Positions 46,116 to 54,875 of a DNA stretch of 64,000 nucleotides are shown piece by piece. The notes under the pieces were generated by a model, which saw only the letters and a program-made list of their open reading frames with translations, was not told the origin of the DNA and made no database searches. Location of the stretch: contig CAYZBJ010000002.1 in the NCBI GenBank assembly GCA_964476625.1, positions 1 through 64,000 on the forward strand. The letters run 5' to 3'. Position 1 is the first letter of the stretch. Each line of letters starts with the position of its first letter. A program made the position numbers and the translations under genes. Source of the stretch: JAMLIN01 sp964476625 (GTDB lineage Bacteria > Pseudomonadota > Gammaproteobacteria > Burkholderiales > Burkholderiaceae_E).

Positions 46116-46583
46116 ATGAGCATTCCGACGCCAGCGAGCCCGCCCGCCATGCGGATCGGCCAGCTCGCCAGCGCCGCGGGGGTCGATACCGAGACGATCC
46201 GCTACTACGAGCGGATCGGCATCCTGCCGCCCCCCGCGCGCAGTGCCAACGGCTATCGCGCCTACGGGGCGACGCAGCTCGAGCGGCTCGCCTTCATCCG
46301 GCATTGCCGGTCCCTCGACATGCCGCTCGGCGAGATCCGGCGCCTGCTGGCGTTCGTCGACCGGCCCGGCGAGGATTGCGCCGGCATCGATCACCTGATC
46401 GATGAGCAGCTGGCGCGGGTGCGGACCCGGCTGGCGAGCCTGCAGGCGCTCGAGCGCCAGCTCGCCGCGCTGCGCGAGCAGTGCGGTGGCGACCACGATG
46501 GCGGCGAATGCGGGATCCTGCACGAGCTGGTCGCGGCCGCCCATGCGGAAGCCTGCGCCTGCCACGGCGCACCAGCCGGGTGA
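46116..46583 (+). CDS. MerR family heavy-metal-responsive regulator (CadR/PbrR type)
   Basis: The 155-residue protein begins MSIPTPASPPAMRIGQLASA, with the MerR helix-turn-helix (VDTETIRYYERIGILPPPAR, NGYRAYG). It carries metal-ligand cysteines in GEDCAGID and near the C-terminus (EQCGGDH, GECGILHEL, ACACHG). GGAG sits nine bases before ATG 46116. It should activate the divergent CDF gene when bound to metal. The Cys spacing and His/Cys-rich tail suit Cd(II)/Pb(II)-type sensors. Confidence 0.88.
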   Translation: MSIPTPASPPAMRIGQLASAAGVDTETIRYYERIGILPPPARSANGYRAYGATQLERLAFIRHCRSLDMPLGEIRRLLAFVDRPGEDCAGIDHLIDEQLARVRTRLASLQALERQLAALREQCGGDHDGGECGILHELVAAAHAEACACHGAPAG

Positions 46584-46601
46584 TTGCACCAGGCCCGCTT
46601 G

Positions 46602-46625
46602 CGTTATGTACTCAGGTATATAACG
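46602..46625 (+). promoter_or_regulatory. ModE box upstream of modA
   Basis: The dyad CGTTATGTA - 6 nt - TATATAACG (46602-46610 and 46617-46625) closely matches the known ModE operator (CGTTATATA...TATATAACG), with one mismatch. It lies 58 nt before modA and overlaps the likely core promoter. ModE with bound molybdate would repress the operon, which itself encodes ModE. Confidence 0.9.
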
Positions 46626-46683
46626 ATAGCGGTCCGGCGATCCATGACGGCGGTCGCCAGCAATCGACAGGGGAGGGGGTGAG

Positions 46684-47469
46684 ATGAGAACGGATCTGCC
46701 TGGGCGACTGCGCCGGACGGCCTGGCGCGGCGCATGGCTGGCGGCTGCCATGCTCGGGACGCTCGCTGCCGGCGCCCATGCCGGCGAGGTCGCCGTCGCC
46801 GTTGCCGCCAACTTCCTCAAGCCGATGCAGTCGATCGCGCCGGATTTCACCGCAGCGACCGGACACCAGGTCCAGGTCTCGGGCGGATCGACGGGCAAGC
46901 TGTACTCGCAGATCGTCGCCGGCGCGCCGTTCGATGTCCTGCTGGCGGCCGATGCGAAGACGCCGAAGCGCCTGGTCGACGAAGGCCATGGCGTCGCCGA
47001 CAGCAACTTCACCTATGCGATCGGCCAGCTCGTGCTCTGGAGCGCCGACGCCGACCGGGTCGACGCCGACGGGGCGGTCCTCGAATCCGACCGCTACACG
47101 AAGATCGCGATCGCCAACCCGAAACTGGCACCTTATGGCGCTGCCGCCCACCAGGTGCTCGAGGCCCGCAAGCTGGTCGATACGGTGACCCCGCGGATGG
47201 TGACCGGCGAGAACATCGGCCAGACCTACCAGTTCGTCCTCACCCGCAATGCCGAGATCGGCTTCGTGGCGCTCTCGCAGGTCATGGTGCCGGGCCAGCC
47301 GGTCGCCGGCTCGATGTGGCGGGTGCCGCAGGAACTCTACGACGAGATCCGCCAGGATGCGGTGCTGCTCGAGCGTGGCAAGGACAACGAGGCGGCGCGT
47401 GCCTTGCTCGATTACCTGCGAACGCCGGCAGCGCTCGAGAAGATCCGCTCCTACGGCTACCGCGACTGA
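46684..47469 (+). CDS. modA: Molybdate ABC transporter, periplasmic binding protein
   Basis: The 261-residue protein has a twin-Arg-poor Sec signal (AWLAAAMLGTLAAGAHA) and the ModA fold: VAVAANFLKPMQSIAPDF, QVSGGSTGKLYSQIVAGAP and FDVLLAADAKTPKRLVDEG. The oxyanion-binding Ser/Thr residues fall in these segments. GGAGG lies just upstream. It is the first gene of modABCE. Confidence 0.95.
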   Translation: MRTDLPGRLRRTAWRGAWLAAAMLGTLAAGAHAGEVAVAVAANFLKPMQSIAPDFTAATGHQVQVSGGSTGKLYSQIVAGAPFDVLLAADAKTPKRLVDEGHGVADSNFTYAIGQLVLWSADADRVDADGAVLESDRYTKIAIANPKLAPYGAAAHQVLEARKLVDTVTPRMVTGENIGQTYQFVLTRNAEIGFVALSQVMVPGQPVAGSMWRVPQELYDEIRQDAVLLERGKDNEAARALLDYLRTPAALEKIRSYGYRD

Positions 47470-47492
47470 GACCGGCGGGCGGCCAGTAGCGG

Positions 47493-48176
47493 ATGACCGA
47501 GGCCGACTGGCTCGCCCTGCGCCTGACCGCCGAACTGGCGGCGGTCAGCACGGTACTGCTGTTGCTGGTCGGCACGCCGATCGCGTGGTGGCTCGCCCGT
47601 ACCCGGTCGGCGGCCAAGCCACTGGTGGGTGCGATCGTGGCGATGCCCCTGGTGCTGCCGCCATCGGTGCTCGGCTTCTACCTGCTGGTGCTGATGGGGC
47701 CGGCAGGGCCGGTCGGCAAGCTGACCGAGGCGCTGGGCCTGGGCCGCCTGCCGTTCACCTTCGCGGGGCTGGTGGTCGCGTCGGTGATCTATTCGCTGCC
47801 CTTCGTGGTGCAGCCGATCCAGCAGGCCTTCGAAGCGGTCCCCGAAGCGATGCTGGAGGCGGCCGCCGGCCTGCGCGCCGCTCCCTGGGACCGCTTCCTG
47901 ACCATCGCGTTGCCGCTCGCCCGGCCGGGCCTGCTTACCGCCACCGTACTGGGTTTCGCGCATACCGTCGGCGAGTTCGGCGTGGTGCTGATGATCGGCG
48001 GCAACATCCCGGGCAAGACGCGGGTGCTCTCGGTGGCCGTCTACGACCACGTTGAGGCGACCGACTTCGCGGATGCGCACCGGCTTGCCGCCGGCATGGT
48101 GGTGTTCGCCCTGGTCGTGCTGCTGGTGCTGTACCGGCTCAACCGGCCGCGCGAGATCGGCGGGGTCGCCCGATGA
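47493..48176 (+). CDS. modB: Molybdate ABC transporter permease
   Basis: The 227-residue protein has five or six helices and the ABC-permease loop EAAAGLRAAPWDRFLTIALP, and contains the ModB-typical LPPSVLGFYLLVLMG and HTVGEFGVVLMIGGNIPGKT. It overlaps modC by ATGA. Confidence 0.95.
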   Translation: MTEADWLALRLTAELAAVSTVLLLLVGTPIAWWLARTRSAAKPLVGAIVAMPLVLPPSVLGFYLLVLMGPAGPVGKLTEALGLGRLPFTFAGLVVASVIYSLPFVVQPIQQAFEAVPEAMLEAAAGLRAAPWDRFLTIALPLARPGLLTATVLGFAHTVGEFGVVLMIGGNIPGKTRVLSVAVYDHVEATDFADAHRLAAGMVVFALVVLLVLYRLNRPREIGGVAR

Positions 48177-49285
48177 TCGAAGCGAGCCTGCGGCTCGAGC
48201 GCACCGATTTCTCGCTCGAGGTCGATTTCGCCGCGCCCGGCGCGGGGATCACCGCGCTGTTCGGCCCGTCGGGCTGCGGCAAGACCACGGTGCTGCGCGC
48301 GGCCGCGGGCCTCGTGCGCGCCCGCGGCCGGGTCGCGCTCGGCGACGAGGTCTGGCAGGATGATGCGAACGGCATCTTCGTGCCGACCCACCAGCGCTCG
48401 ATCGGCTACGTGGTCCAGGAGTCCGCGCTCTTTCCACACATGTCGGTGCGCCGCAACCTCGAGTACGGACTCAAGCGGGGCGTCCAGCGCGATCGCGATC
48501 GGCGGGTCGACCTCGATGCCCTGGTCGAGTTGCTCGGTATTGCCCATCTGCTCGAGCGACGTCCGGCCACCCTGTCGGGCGGCGAGCGCCAGCGGGTTGC
48601 GATCGCACGGGCGCTCGCACCCGCGCCGCGGCTGCTGCTGATGGACGAGCCGCTCGCCGCGCTCGACGCCGAGCGCAAGGCGGAGATCCTGCCCTACCTG
48701 GAACGCCTGCATGACCGCCTCGAGACGCCGGTGCTGTACGTGAGCCACTCGATCGACGAAGTTGCGCGACTGGCCGACCAGGTACTGCTGATGCGCGATG
48801 GCCGCATCGAGGCCGGTGGGGAAGTCACCGACATGCTCTCGCGCACCGACCTGTCGATCGGGGCGCGCAACGACGCCAGCGTGGTGATCGACGCGGTGGT
48901 GGTCGACCACGACACCCGCTATGGGCTTACCCGGATCCGCTGCCCGGGTGGCGAGCTGTGGGTCGGCGAACTCGATGCCGCGCCCGGTCACCCGGTGCGG
49001 GCGCGCATCATGGCGCGCGATGTCAGCATCGCGCGCGAGCGGCCGCACCAGAGCAGCGTCATCAACGTGCTGCCCGCCATGCTCGAGGAGGCGCGCGAGG
49101 AGCGCAGCACGATGCTGCTCCGGCTGCGGATCGGGGAACAGGAGCCGGCTGCCGGCAGCCCGGTGCGGCTGCTTGCCCGGATCACCCGGCGCAGCTTCGA
49201 TACGCTCGCGCTCGCGATCGGCGACCGGCTCCACGCGCAAGTGAAGGGCGTGGCCCTGATGCGCGGTACGGAGCCGAACCCGTGA
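48173..49285 (+). CDS. modC: Molybdate ABC transporter ATPase
   Basis: The 370-residue ATPase has Walker A FGPSGCGKTTVL, signature LSGGERQRVAIARA and Walker B LLLMDEPLAALD. The C-terminal third is a molybdate-binding Mop/TOBE domain (VRARIMARDVSIARERP, SVINVLPAML). It powers modB, and its Mop domain may allow feedback inhibition by molybdate. Its stop overlaps the modE GTG. Confidence 0.95.
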   Translation: MIEASLRLERTDFSLEVDFAAPGAGITALFGPSGCGKTTVLRAAAGLVRARGRVALGDEVWQDDANGIFVPTHQRSIGYVVQESALFPHMSVRRNLEYGLKRGVQRDRDRRVDLDALVELLGIAHLLERRPATLSGGERQRVAIARALAPAPRLLLMDEPLAALDAERKAEILPYLERLHDRLETPVLYVSHSIDEVARLADQVLLMRDGRIEAGGEVTDMLSRTDLSIGARNDASVVIDAVVVDHDTRYGLTRIRCPGGELWVGELDAAPGHPVRARIMARDVSIARERPHQSSVINVLPAMLEEAREERSTMLLRLRIGEQEPAAGSPVRLLARITRRSFDTLALAIGDRLHAQVKGVALMRGTEPNP

Positions 49286-50109
49286 GCGGCGGACGCAAGC
49301 CGCGCCGCGAGCGGGTCGGCCTCGAAGGAGCGCTGACCCTGAGCATCGGTGGCCGCTCGCTCGGCGGGCGCAGCCGGATCGACCTGCTGCGCGCGGTCGC
49401 GGAGCATGGATCGATCACCGCCGCCGCGAAGGCGGTGGGCCTGAGCTACAAGGCGGCGTGGGACGCGATCGACACGATGAACAACCTCGCCGGCGAGCCC
49501 CTCGTGCTGCGCTCGACCGGGGGCCGGGGCGGGGGCTCGTCGACCCTGAGCGCACGCGGCGCGAGCCTGGTCGAGCGCTTCGATCAGTTCGACGCGATGC
49601 ACCGGCGCCTGCTGCGGATGCTCCAGGAGGCATCGCCCGGCGTCGACCATGAAATCGATCTCCTGAGGAGCCTGAACATGAGGACCAGTGCCAGGAACCA
49701 GTTCGCCGGCGTCGTGTCGAAGCTGACCCGCGGTGCCGTCAACGACGAGGTGGAGATCCGCCTGCCGGGCGGCTCGACGATCGTGGCGATCGTCACCAGT
49801 GAAAGCACCGAGACATTGGGGCTCGCCGAGGGCGCCGCGGTGATCGCGCTGGTCGGCGCGACTGCCGTGATCATTGCCACCGGTCTCGAGGACGGCACCC
49901 GGGTCTCGGCGCGCAACCGCCTCGCCGGGACGATCGCGGCCGTCTCGCGCGGCGCGGTCAACGCCGAGGTCGTGCTCGACATCGACGGTGGCGGACGGAT
50001 CGCGGCGACCGTGACCATGGGCAGCGCCGACGACATGGCGCTCGCGGTGGGCGGCCGCGCGGTCGCGATGTTCAAGGCGTCGTCGGTGATCGTGGCGGTC
50101 GCTCCCTGA
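49282..50109 (+). CDS. modE: Molybdate-responsive regulator ModE
   Basis: This 275-residue protein starts at GTG 49282 within the modC stop. Residues 30-75 form the LysR-like wHTH (LLRAVAEHGSITAAAKAVGL, SYKAAWDAIDTMNN). Residues about 133-273 are two tandem Mop domains (TSARNQFAGVVSKLTRGAVN; SARNRLAGTIAAVSRGAVNA) that bind molybdate. It sits last in the operon it is predicted to repress, unlike E. coli where modE is divergent. Confidence 0.95.
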   Translation: MSGGRKPRRERVGLEGALTLSIGGRSLGGRSRIDLLRAVAEHGSITAAAKAVGLSYKAAWDAIDTMNNLAGEPLVLRSTGGRGGGSSTLSARGASLVERFDQFDAMHRRLLRMLQEASPGVDHEIDLLRSLNMRTSARNQFAGVVSKLTRGAVNDEVEIRLPGGSTIVAIVTSESTETLGLAEGAAVIALVGATAVIIATGLEDGTRVSARNRLAGTIAAVSRGAVNAEVVLDIDGGGRIAATVTMGSADDMALAVGGRAVAMFKASSVIVAVAP

Positions 50110-50159
50110 CGGTGCACGTTCCCTTCGTGCGTTCCTGCGTTCGCGTCTTGTCGTGGCGC

Positions 50160-50234
50160 CGAGGAGCACAGCGAGGCGGCCGCGCACGCTCGTTCCTACC
50201 GCTTGGACGCGCGGCCGCCTCGCTGCACTCCTCG
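50160..50234. terminator. Long 26-bp hairpin between convergent genes
   Basis: Arms 50160-50185 and 50209-50234 are complementary over 26 nt with two mismatches and a 23-nt loop. Each arm holds GCGCGGCCGCCTCGCTG or its complement. It lies between modE and the convergent DUF3750 gene, where it could end transcription from both sides. It lacks T-tracts and may instead be a repeat element. The rest of 50110-50349 shows no gene. Confidence 0.6.
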
Positions 50235-50349
50235 GCATTGTGCAGTTCGCTGCCCGCGCGCCACCACCGCATCATCGAGGGCGGCGGCACCTGCGAGCCG
50301 GCCGCCTTCGCCACGGACATGCGAAGACGTACGAGACGGCCGCGCGTGT

Positions 50350-51105
50350 TCAGGTGCCGTCGAGCGTCAGGCGGCCAGGGCCCACGCGCCCGAGCCCCGG
50401 CAGGCGCAGCGCAAGGTCGTCGAAGTCGAAGCCCGCGTTCAGGCCGAGCAGGTTGAGCTCGAAGCCCTCGCTGCGGCCGACCGCGACGCCGAGCACGCCA
50501 TGGGCGGACAACTGCCAGCCGGTGCCGCTCGGCGTGGGCATGAGGTAGCGGCCCGCCGGCAGCCAATCCTTGCCGATCGCGGTCGGCGGCAGGTCGAGCC
50601 GCAGCTCGGGTACCTGGCGAGCGACCCAGGCGACGAAGGTATTGCTGTTGGGACCGGGCCAGGCGCTGTAGCGATCGGCGTACGGATAGTGCTCGACCGC
50701 GGCCTCGATGCTGTCGATGAGTTGTTCGACCCCGGCGCCGCGGTGCTCGGCGAGCAGGCCCGGGCGGGCATCGAACCAGGTGAAATCGGGCGGCCCGCCC
50801 TCGGTGGAAGTCACCACCGATCGGCCACGGCGCAGGTTCCAGCCCAGCACGTGATGCACGGTGTACTGGTCGGCTCGCTCGCGCTTGGTGGCGATCCAGG
50901 TGTGGATGCCGAAGGCGCCGCGCCAGTTGAACGTGCGGGCGCCGTAGACCTGCACGATCGCCGCCGGCTCGCTCGCGGGCGTCGGCGCCTGTTCGCTGCT
51001 CGCGCGGCTCGCCGTGCTCCAGTGCGCATCGAGGTCGATGCCACCCAGGGCGAGGACGGCCAGCGGCCCGGCCAGCAGCAGGAGCACTGCCAGCACGAGG
51101 GCCAC
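50350..51105 (-). CDS. DUF3750 membrane-anchored protein
   Basis: The product has one N-terminal helix (VLAVLLLLAGPLAVLALGG) and a DUF3750 domain (AIVQVYGARTFNWRGAFGIH, TWIATKRERADQYTVHHVLG, WPGPNSNTFVAWVARQVPEL). It is probably periplasmic and function is unknown. The GTG at 51105 falls at the edge of the helix, and the frame is open for about 25 more residues (KLARTTRHPAPPAATDG) without a standard start except a CTG, so the true start may lie upstream. Confidence 0.8.
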   Translation of the reverse strand: MALVLAVLLLLAGPLAVLALGGIDLDAHWSTASRASSEQAPTPASEPAAIVQVYGARTFNWRGAFGIHTWIATKRERADQYTVHHVLGWNLRRGRSVVTSTEGGPPDFTWFDARPGLLAEHRGAGVEQLIDSIEAAVEHYPYADRYSAWPGPNSNTFVAWVARQVPELRLDLPPTAIGKDWLPAGRYLMPTPSGTGWQLSAHGVLGVAVGRSEGFELNLLGLNAGFDFDDLALRLPGLGRVGPGRLTLDGT

Positions 51106-51231
51106 CGCGACTTTCGCGGCGAGTCGCAGCAGGCCGGCGAGGCCGTCGGTGGCAGCCGGCGGCGCCGGATGGCGGGTGGTCCGCGCGAGCTTCGTCAGTT
51201 CATGTCCATTTCGTCGGATCGGTTACCAATT

Positions 51232-51259
51232 TTGGCATTCATGCGTGATTCGTTAGCAT
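51232..51259 (+). promoter_or_regulatory. Likely sigma-70 promoter of the ehu operon
   Basis: TTGGCA (51232-51237) and TAGCAT (51254-51259) are separated by 16 nt. They lie in a short AT-richer stretch 52 nt before the ehuB start. Confidence 0.6.
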
Positions 51260-51310
51260 GTTCCCTCCAACGCGCGGGTCCGCGGCCGGCGCAGAACGAG
51301 CGGAGGAAAC

Positions 51311-52159
51311 ATGTACGACAGACTCGCCCGTCGGTTCGCGACGGCTGCCATCCTCGCCTTCGGACTGCTTGCATCGCTTGCCAGCGCCGGCCCCCTGGCC
51401 GATCGCATCGAGTCAGGCAAGTCGATCCGGATCGGCTTCGCGAACGAAGTGCCCTGGGCGTATCCGGGCGAGGGCGGCAAGCCCGCGGGCTTCGTCAACG
51501 CCTATGTGCTGGGCCTGCTGGCCCACATGGGCTACGACAAGATCGAACCGGTCGTCACCGAGTGGGGCGGCCTGGTTCCGGCGCTGATGGCGAACCGGGT
51601 CGATCTCGTCACCGGTGGCCTGTACATCCTCCAGAGCCGCTGCCGGAGCATTGCCTTCTCCGAGCCGGTCGGTCGCTTCGGCGATGCGTTCATTGTCGCG
51701 GCGGGCAATCCGAAAGGCCTGCACACCTATGCGGACATCCGCGACAAGGGCGCCATCCTCGCGACCGGCGCCGGCTACAACACCGTCGAGGCAGCGAGGA
51801 AGGAAGGCGTGCCGGATTCGCAGGTGATGCAGGTCCCGGGGCCCACCGAGATTCTCGCCGCGGTGCGCGCGGGCCGCGCCGATGCGGGCGGCGGCACCTG
51901 GTTCACCATGTTGCAGCTTGCCGAGGCGGCTGGCGATGCCCTCGAGGTGACCGATCCGGCGGCCTTGCCGGAATGGACGCTCAACTACGTCGGCATCGGC
52001 TTCCGACCCGCCGACCGGGACTTCCTCGAGAAGTTCAATGCGGCGCAGCGCGAGTGGCTCGGCTCCGAGGCGATGCTCGCGGCGGTCGCGCCCTACGGCT
52101 ATGGCCCCGAACAGTTGCCCGGCGACGTGACGACCGAGTGGGCCTGCGCGAACCGCTGA
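51311..52159 (+). CDS. ehuB: Ectoine/hydroxyectoine ABC transporter, substrate-binding protein
   Basis: The 282-residue type-3 periplasmic binding protein has a Sec signal (TAAILAFGLLASLASA), then RIGFANEVPWAYPGEGGKPA and GFVNAYVLGLLAHMGYDKIE. The EhuB-like pattern continues with VDLVTGGLYILQSRCRSIAF and APYGYGPEQLPGD at the end. Two permeases and an ATPase follow, and ectABCD lies 1 kb downstream, which supports ectoine as substrate. A general polar amino-acid receptor is the alternative. Confidence 0.88.
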   Translation: MYDRLARRFATAAILAFGLLASLASAGPLADRIESGKSIRIGFANEVPWAYPGEGGKPAGFVNAYVLGLLAHMGYDKIEPVVTEWGGLVPALMANRVDLVTGGLYILQSRCRSIAFSEPVGRFGDAFIVAAGNPKGLHTYADIRDKGAILATGAGYNTVEAARKEGVPDSQVMQVPGPTEILAAVRAGRADAGGGTWFTMLQLAEAAGDALEVTDPAALPEWTLNYVGIGFRPADRDFLEKFNAAQREWLGSEAMLAAVAPYGYGPEQLPGDVTTEWACANR

Positions 52160-52166
52160 CGGTCGG

Positions 52167-52835
52167 GTGAGCTACGTCGAGTTCCTGCTGGCCCATGCGC
52201 CGCAGTTCGCGCAAGGGGCGCTGGTCACCGCACAGCAGGCCCTGCTTGCTGCGCTCCTCGCGAGCCTGATCGCCGTCGTCGCCGGACTGCTGCGGCTCGC
52301 GCCGCTCGCACCGCTGCGCTGGATCGCCACGACGTACATCGAGATCCTGCGGGGTACGTCGCTGCTGGTGCAGCTCTACTGGATCTTCTTCGTGCTGCCC
52401 CTGCTGGGGGTGTCGCTCGACAAGTTCACCGCCGGTTTCGTCGCCGTCGGGATGAACCTCGGGGCCTATGGCGCCGAACTGGTCCGGGGGGCGATCCTCG
52501 CGGTGCCGCGAGGCCAGTGGGAGGCGGCGCTCGCCCTCAACATGTCGCCGGCCCGCCGGATGCTGCGCATCATCCTGCCGCAGGCGGTCGCCATCGGCCT
52601 GCCGGCCTGGGGCAACCTGATGATCGAACTCCTCAAGGGGACCGCCCTGGTCTCGCTGATCGCGGTTGCCGACCTGATGTTCGTCGCCAAGCAGATCAAC
52701 GGCTCGACCTTCCTGTCGGCGCAGGCCTTCGGCACCGCCCTCGTCCTGTACTACCTGATGGCGCGCTTCGTGCTCACGCCCACGATGCGGGCATTCGAAC
52801 GCGCGCTGTCGCAGCGCATGGGGCGTTCCGCATGA
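52167..52835 (+). CDS. ehuC: Ectoine ABC transporter permease 1
   Basis: The 222-residue HisM-type permease starts at GTG 52167 (VSYVEFLLAHAPQFAQGALV). It contains YIEILRGTSLLVQLYWIFFV and the EAA loop GQWEAALALNMSPARRMLRI. It overlaps ehuD by ATGA. Confidence 0.9.
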   Translation: MSYVEFLLAHAPQFAQGALVTAQQALLAALLASLIAVVAGLLRLAPLAPLRWIATTYIEILRGTSLLVQLYWIFFVLPLLGVSLDKFTAGFVAVGMNLGAYGAELVRGAILAVPRGQWEAALALNMSPARRMLRIILPQAVAIGLPAWGNLMIELLKGTALVSLIAVADLMFVAKQINGSTFLSAQAFGTALVLYYLMARFVLTPTMRAFERALSQRMGRSA

Positions 52836-53503
52836 TCGACTGGCGCTGGGACTTCACCCTCGAGATCCTGCCGCGCCTCGCCGTCGCCACCGGGTACACG
52901 CTGCTGGCCGCCGGCATCGGCTACGCGATCGCCCTGGTGCTCGGGCTGGTGCTCGCGCTCGCGCAGCGCACCCCATCGCGGCTCGTCAATGCCGGGGTGC
53001 GCGAACTGGTCGAGATGGTGCGCTCCACGCCGCTGGTGCTGCAGGTCTTCTTCGTCTTCTACGTCGGTCCGCAGGTCGGGCTGCGGCTGTCGCCCTGGAC
53101 CGCCGGCATGATCGCGATCGGCCTGCACTACGCGTCCTATCTCTCGGAGGTCTACCGCGGCGCGATCGAGAGCGTCCCGCGAGCCCAGTGGGAGGCGGCG
53201 AAATCGCTCAACATCGGGCCGGTACGGACCTGGAGCGGCATCATCCTGCCGCAGGCGGTGTCGCCGGCGATGCCGGGCATCGGCAACTACCTGGTAGGCA
53301 TCCTGAAGGACACGCCGATCCTGTCGGTCATCGGGGTGGCCGAGCTGATGCATACCGCCAATGCGATCGGCGCCGAGAGCTATCGCTACCTCGAACCCTT
53401 CACCCTCGTCGGGATCCTGTTCCTGCTGATCTCGCTGCCCGCCGCCCTGGTCCTGCGGCTCATCGAACGCCGGGTCCGCGCCCGGCTGGGAGTGGCCTCG
53501 TGA
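52832..53503 (+). CDS. ehuD: Ectoine ABC transporter permease 2
   Basis: The 223-residue HisM-type permease has VREVEMVRSTPLVL-like core LVEMVRSTPLVLQVFFVFYV and the EAA loop AQWEAAKSLNIGPVRTWSGI. It pairs with EhuC. Its TGA overlaps the GTG of ehuA. Confidence 0.9.
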   Translation: MIDWRWDFTLEILPRLAVATGYTLLAAGIGYAIALVLGLVLALAQRTPSRLVNAGVRELVEMVRSTPLVLQVFFVFYVGPQVGLRLSPWTAGMIAIGLHYASYLSEVYRGAIESVPRAQWEAAKSLNIGPVRTWSGIILPQAVSPAMPGIGNYLVGILKDTPILSVIGVAELMHTANAIGAESYRYLEPFTLVGILFLLISLPAALVLRLIERRVRARLGVAS

Positions 53504-54306
53504 ACGATCCCGCCGCCGGCATGCCGACGTCCGCCGCCCCGATGGTCAGGTTCGAGCAGGTCACCAAGCGCTATGGCGATCTCGTCGTACTCGATCGGCT
53601 CGACCTCGAGGTCGCCGCCGGCGAGACGGTGACGATCATCGGGCCCTCGGGTTCGGGCAAGACGACCGTCCTGCGAACCCTGATGACCCTGGAGCCGATC
53701 GACGACGGGGTGATCCACGTCGATGGCGAGCCGCTGACGCATCGCGAGCGCGACGGGCGCCTCGTGCCCGCGGACCGCGCCCACCTGCGCAGGATGCGCG
53801 GGAAGATCGGCATGTGCTTCCAGCAGTTCAATCTCTTTCCGCACATGACGGCGCTGGCCAACTGCATGGAAGGACCGGTGCATGTGCTGGGCCTCGGGAA
53901 GGCCGAGGCGCGCGAGCGCGCCGAGGAACTGCTCGAGATGGTCGGCATGGCCGACAAGCGCGACGAGATCCCGGCGCGGCTCTCGGGCGGCCAGCAGCAG
54001 CGCGTCGCGATCGCCCGGGCGCTGGCGATGCGACCCCGGGTGATGCTCTTCGATGAGGTGACCTCGGCCCTCGATCCCGAGGTGATCGGCGAGGTGACCC
54101 GGGTGATCCGCCGTCTCGTGGCCGAGCACCAGCTGACCATGCTGATGGTGACCCACCAGATCGGCTTCGCGCGGGAAATCTCGGATCGCATCTGCTTCTT
54201 CGATGGCGGCCGGATCGAGGAGCAGGGCCCGCCCGGGGAACTGCTCGACAATCCGCGGCAGCCGCGCACCAGGCAGTTCCTCTCCGCAGTCCTCGACGCC
54301 CGCTGA
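53500..54306 (+). CDS. ehuA: Ectoine ABC transporter ATPase
   Basis: This 268-residue ATPase starts at GTG 53500, with GGAG seven bases upstream and overlap with ehuD; ATG 53521 is an alternative. It has Walker A IGPSGSGKTTVLR, Q-loop FQQFNLFPHMTALANCMEG, signature LSGGQQQRVAIARA and Walker B VMLFDEVTSALDPE. It closes the four-gene uptake operon in the order ehuBCDA. Confidence 0.92.
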   Translation: MNDPAAGMPTSAAPMVRFEQVTKRYGDLVVLDRLDLEVAAGETVTIIGPSGSGKTTVLRTLMTLEPIDDGVIHVDGEPLTHRERDGRLVPADRAHLRRMRGKIGMCFQQFNLFPHMTALANCMEGPVHVLGLGKAEARERAEELLEMVGMADKRDEIPARLSGGQQQRVAIARALAMRPRVMLFDEVTSALDPEVIGEVTRVIRRLVAEHQLTMLMVTHQIGFAREISDRICFFDGGRIEEQGPPGELLDNPRQPRTRQFLSAVLDAR

Positions 54307-54377
54307 CCGGGTTCACATCCGGGCGCATGACCGCGTTGATGTGTCTTGCCCTGCGCCCGACCAGGACCCCGTAGGGG

Positions 54378-54875
54378 TCAGGCCTCGGTATCGTTGGCCG
54401 GCAGTTCGGCGATATCGCCGATGTCGAGCACCGGCGAGGCATCGATGCCGCCGGCGTCGAGCAGGGCGACGATGCGCTGCAGGCCCGCCAGCAGCATCGA
54501 CTGCTCCCAGTCGGGCAGGGAGGAGAAACGCTGGCGAAACCGGTTCTGCAGCAGGTCGGGAGCGCCGCGCAGCCGTTCGACGCCGGCCGGGGTGATCCGG
54601 ACCCAGACCTTGCGCCGGTCGTCGTCGTGCTTGCGCCGCGCGATCAGGCCGAGGTCCTGCAATTTGTCGAGCAGGATCGAGATCGTCGCATGGCGCAGGT
54701 CGAGCATCCGCGCCAGGTCGCCGACCAGCATCTCGCCGCTGCTGCTCAGCGTCTGGAGCGCCAGCAACTGCGAGGCGGTCAGCCCCGAACGGGCCGCCAG
54801 CGTCTTCACGTTCGCTTCGGTGGCCTTGAGGATTCTGCGCATCGCGATCAGCGCGATCTCGGACTGTCTGTTCAT
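54378..54875 (-). CDS. ectR: MarR-type regulator of ectoine genes (EctR-like)
   Basis: ATG 54875 gives MNRQSEIALIAMRRILKATE and a 165-residue winged-helix protein. The recognition region is LVGDLARMLDLRHATISILL and the wing ARRKHDDDRRKVWVRITPAG. A longer frame upstream is not protein-like. It is divergent from ectA, the standard position of EctR, and should control ectABCD from the shared AT-rich region. It converges on ehuA. Confidence 0.88.
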   Translation of the reverse strand: MNRQSEIALIAMRRILKATEANVKTLAARSGLTASQLLALQTLSSSGEMLVGDLARMLDLRHATISILLDKLQDLGLIARRKHDDDRRKVWVRITPAGVERLRGAPDLLQNRFRQRFSSLPDWEQSMLLAGLQRIVALLDAGGIDASPVLDIGDIAELPANDTEA

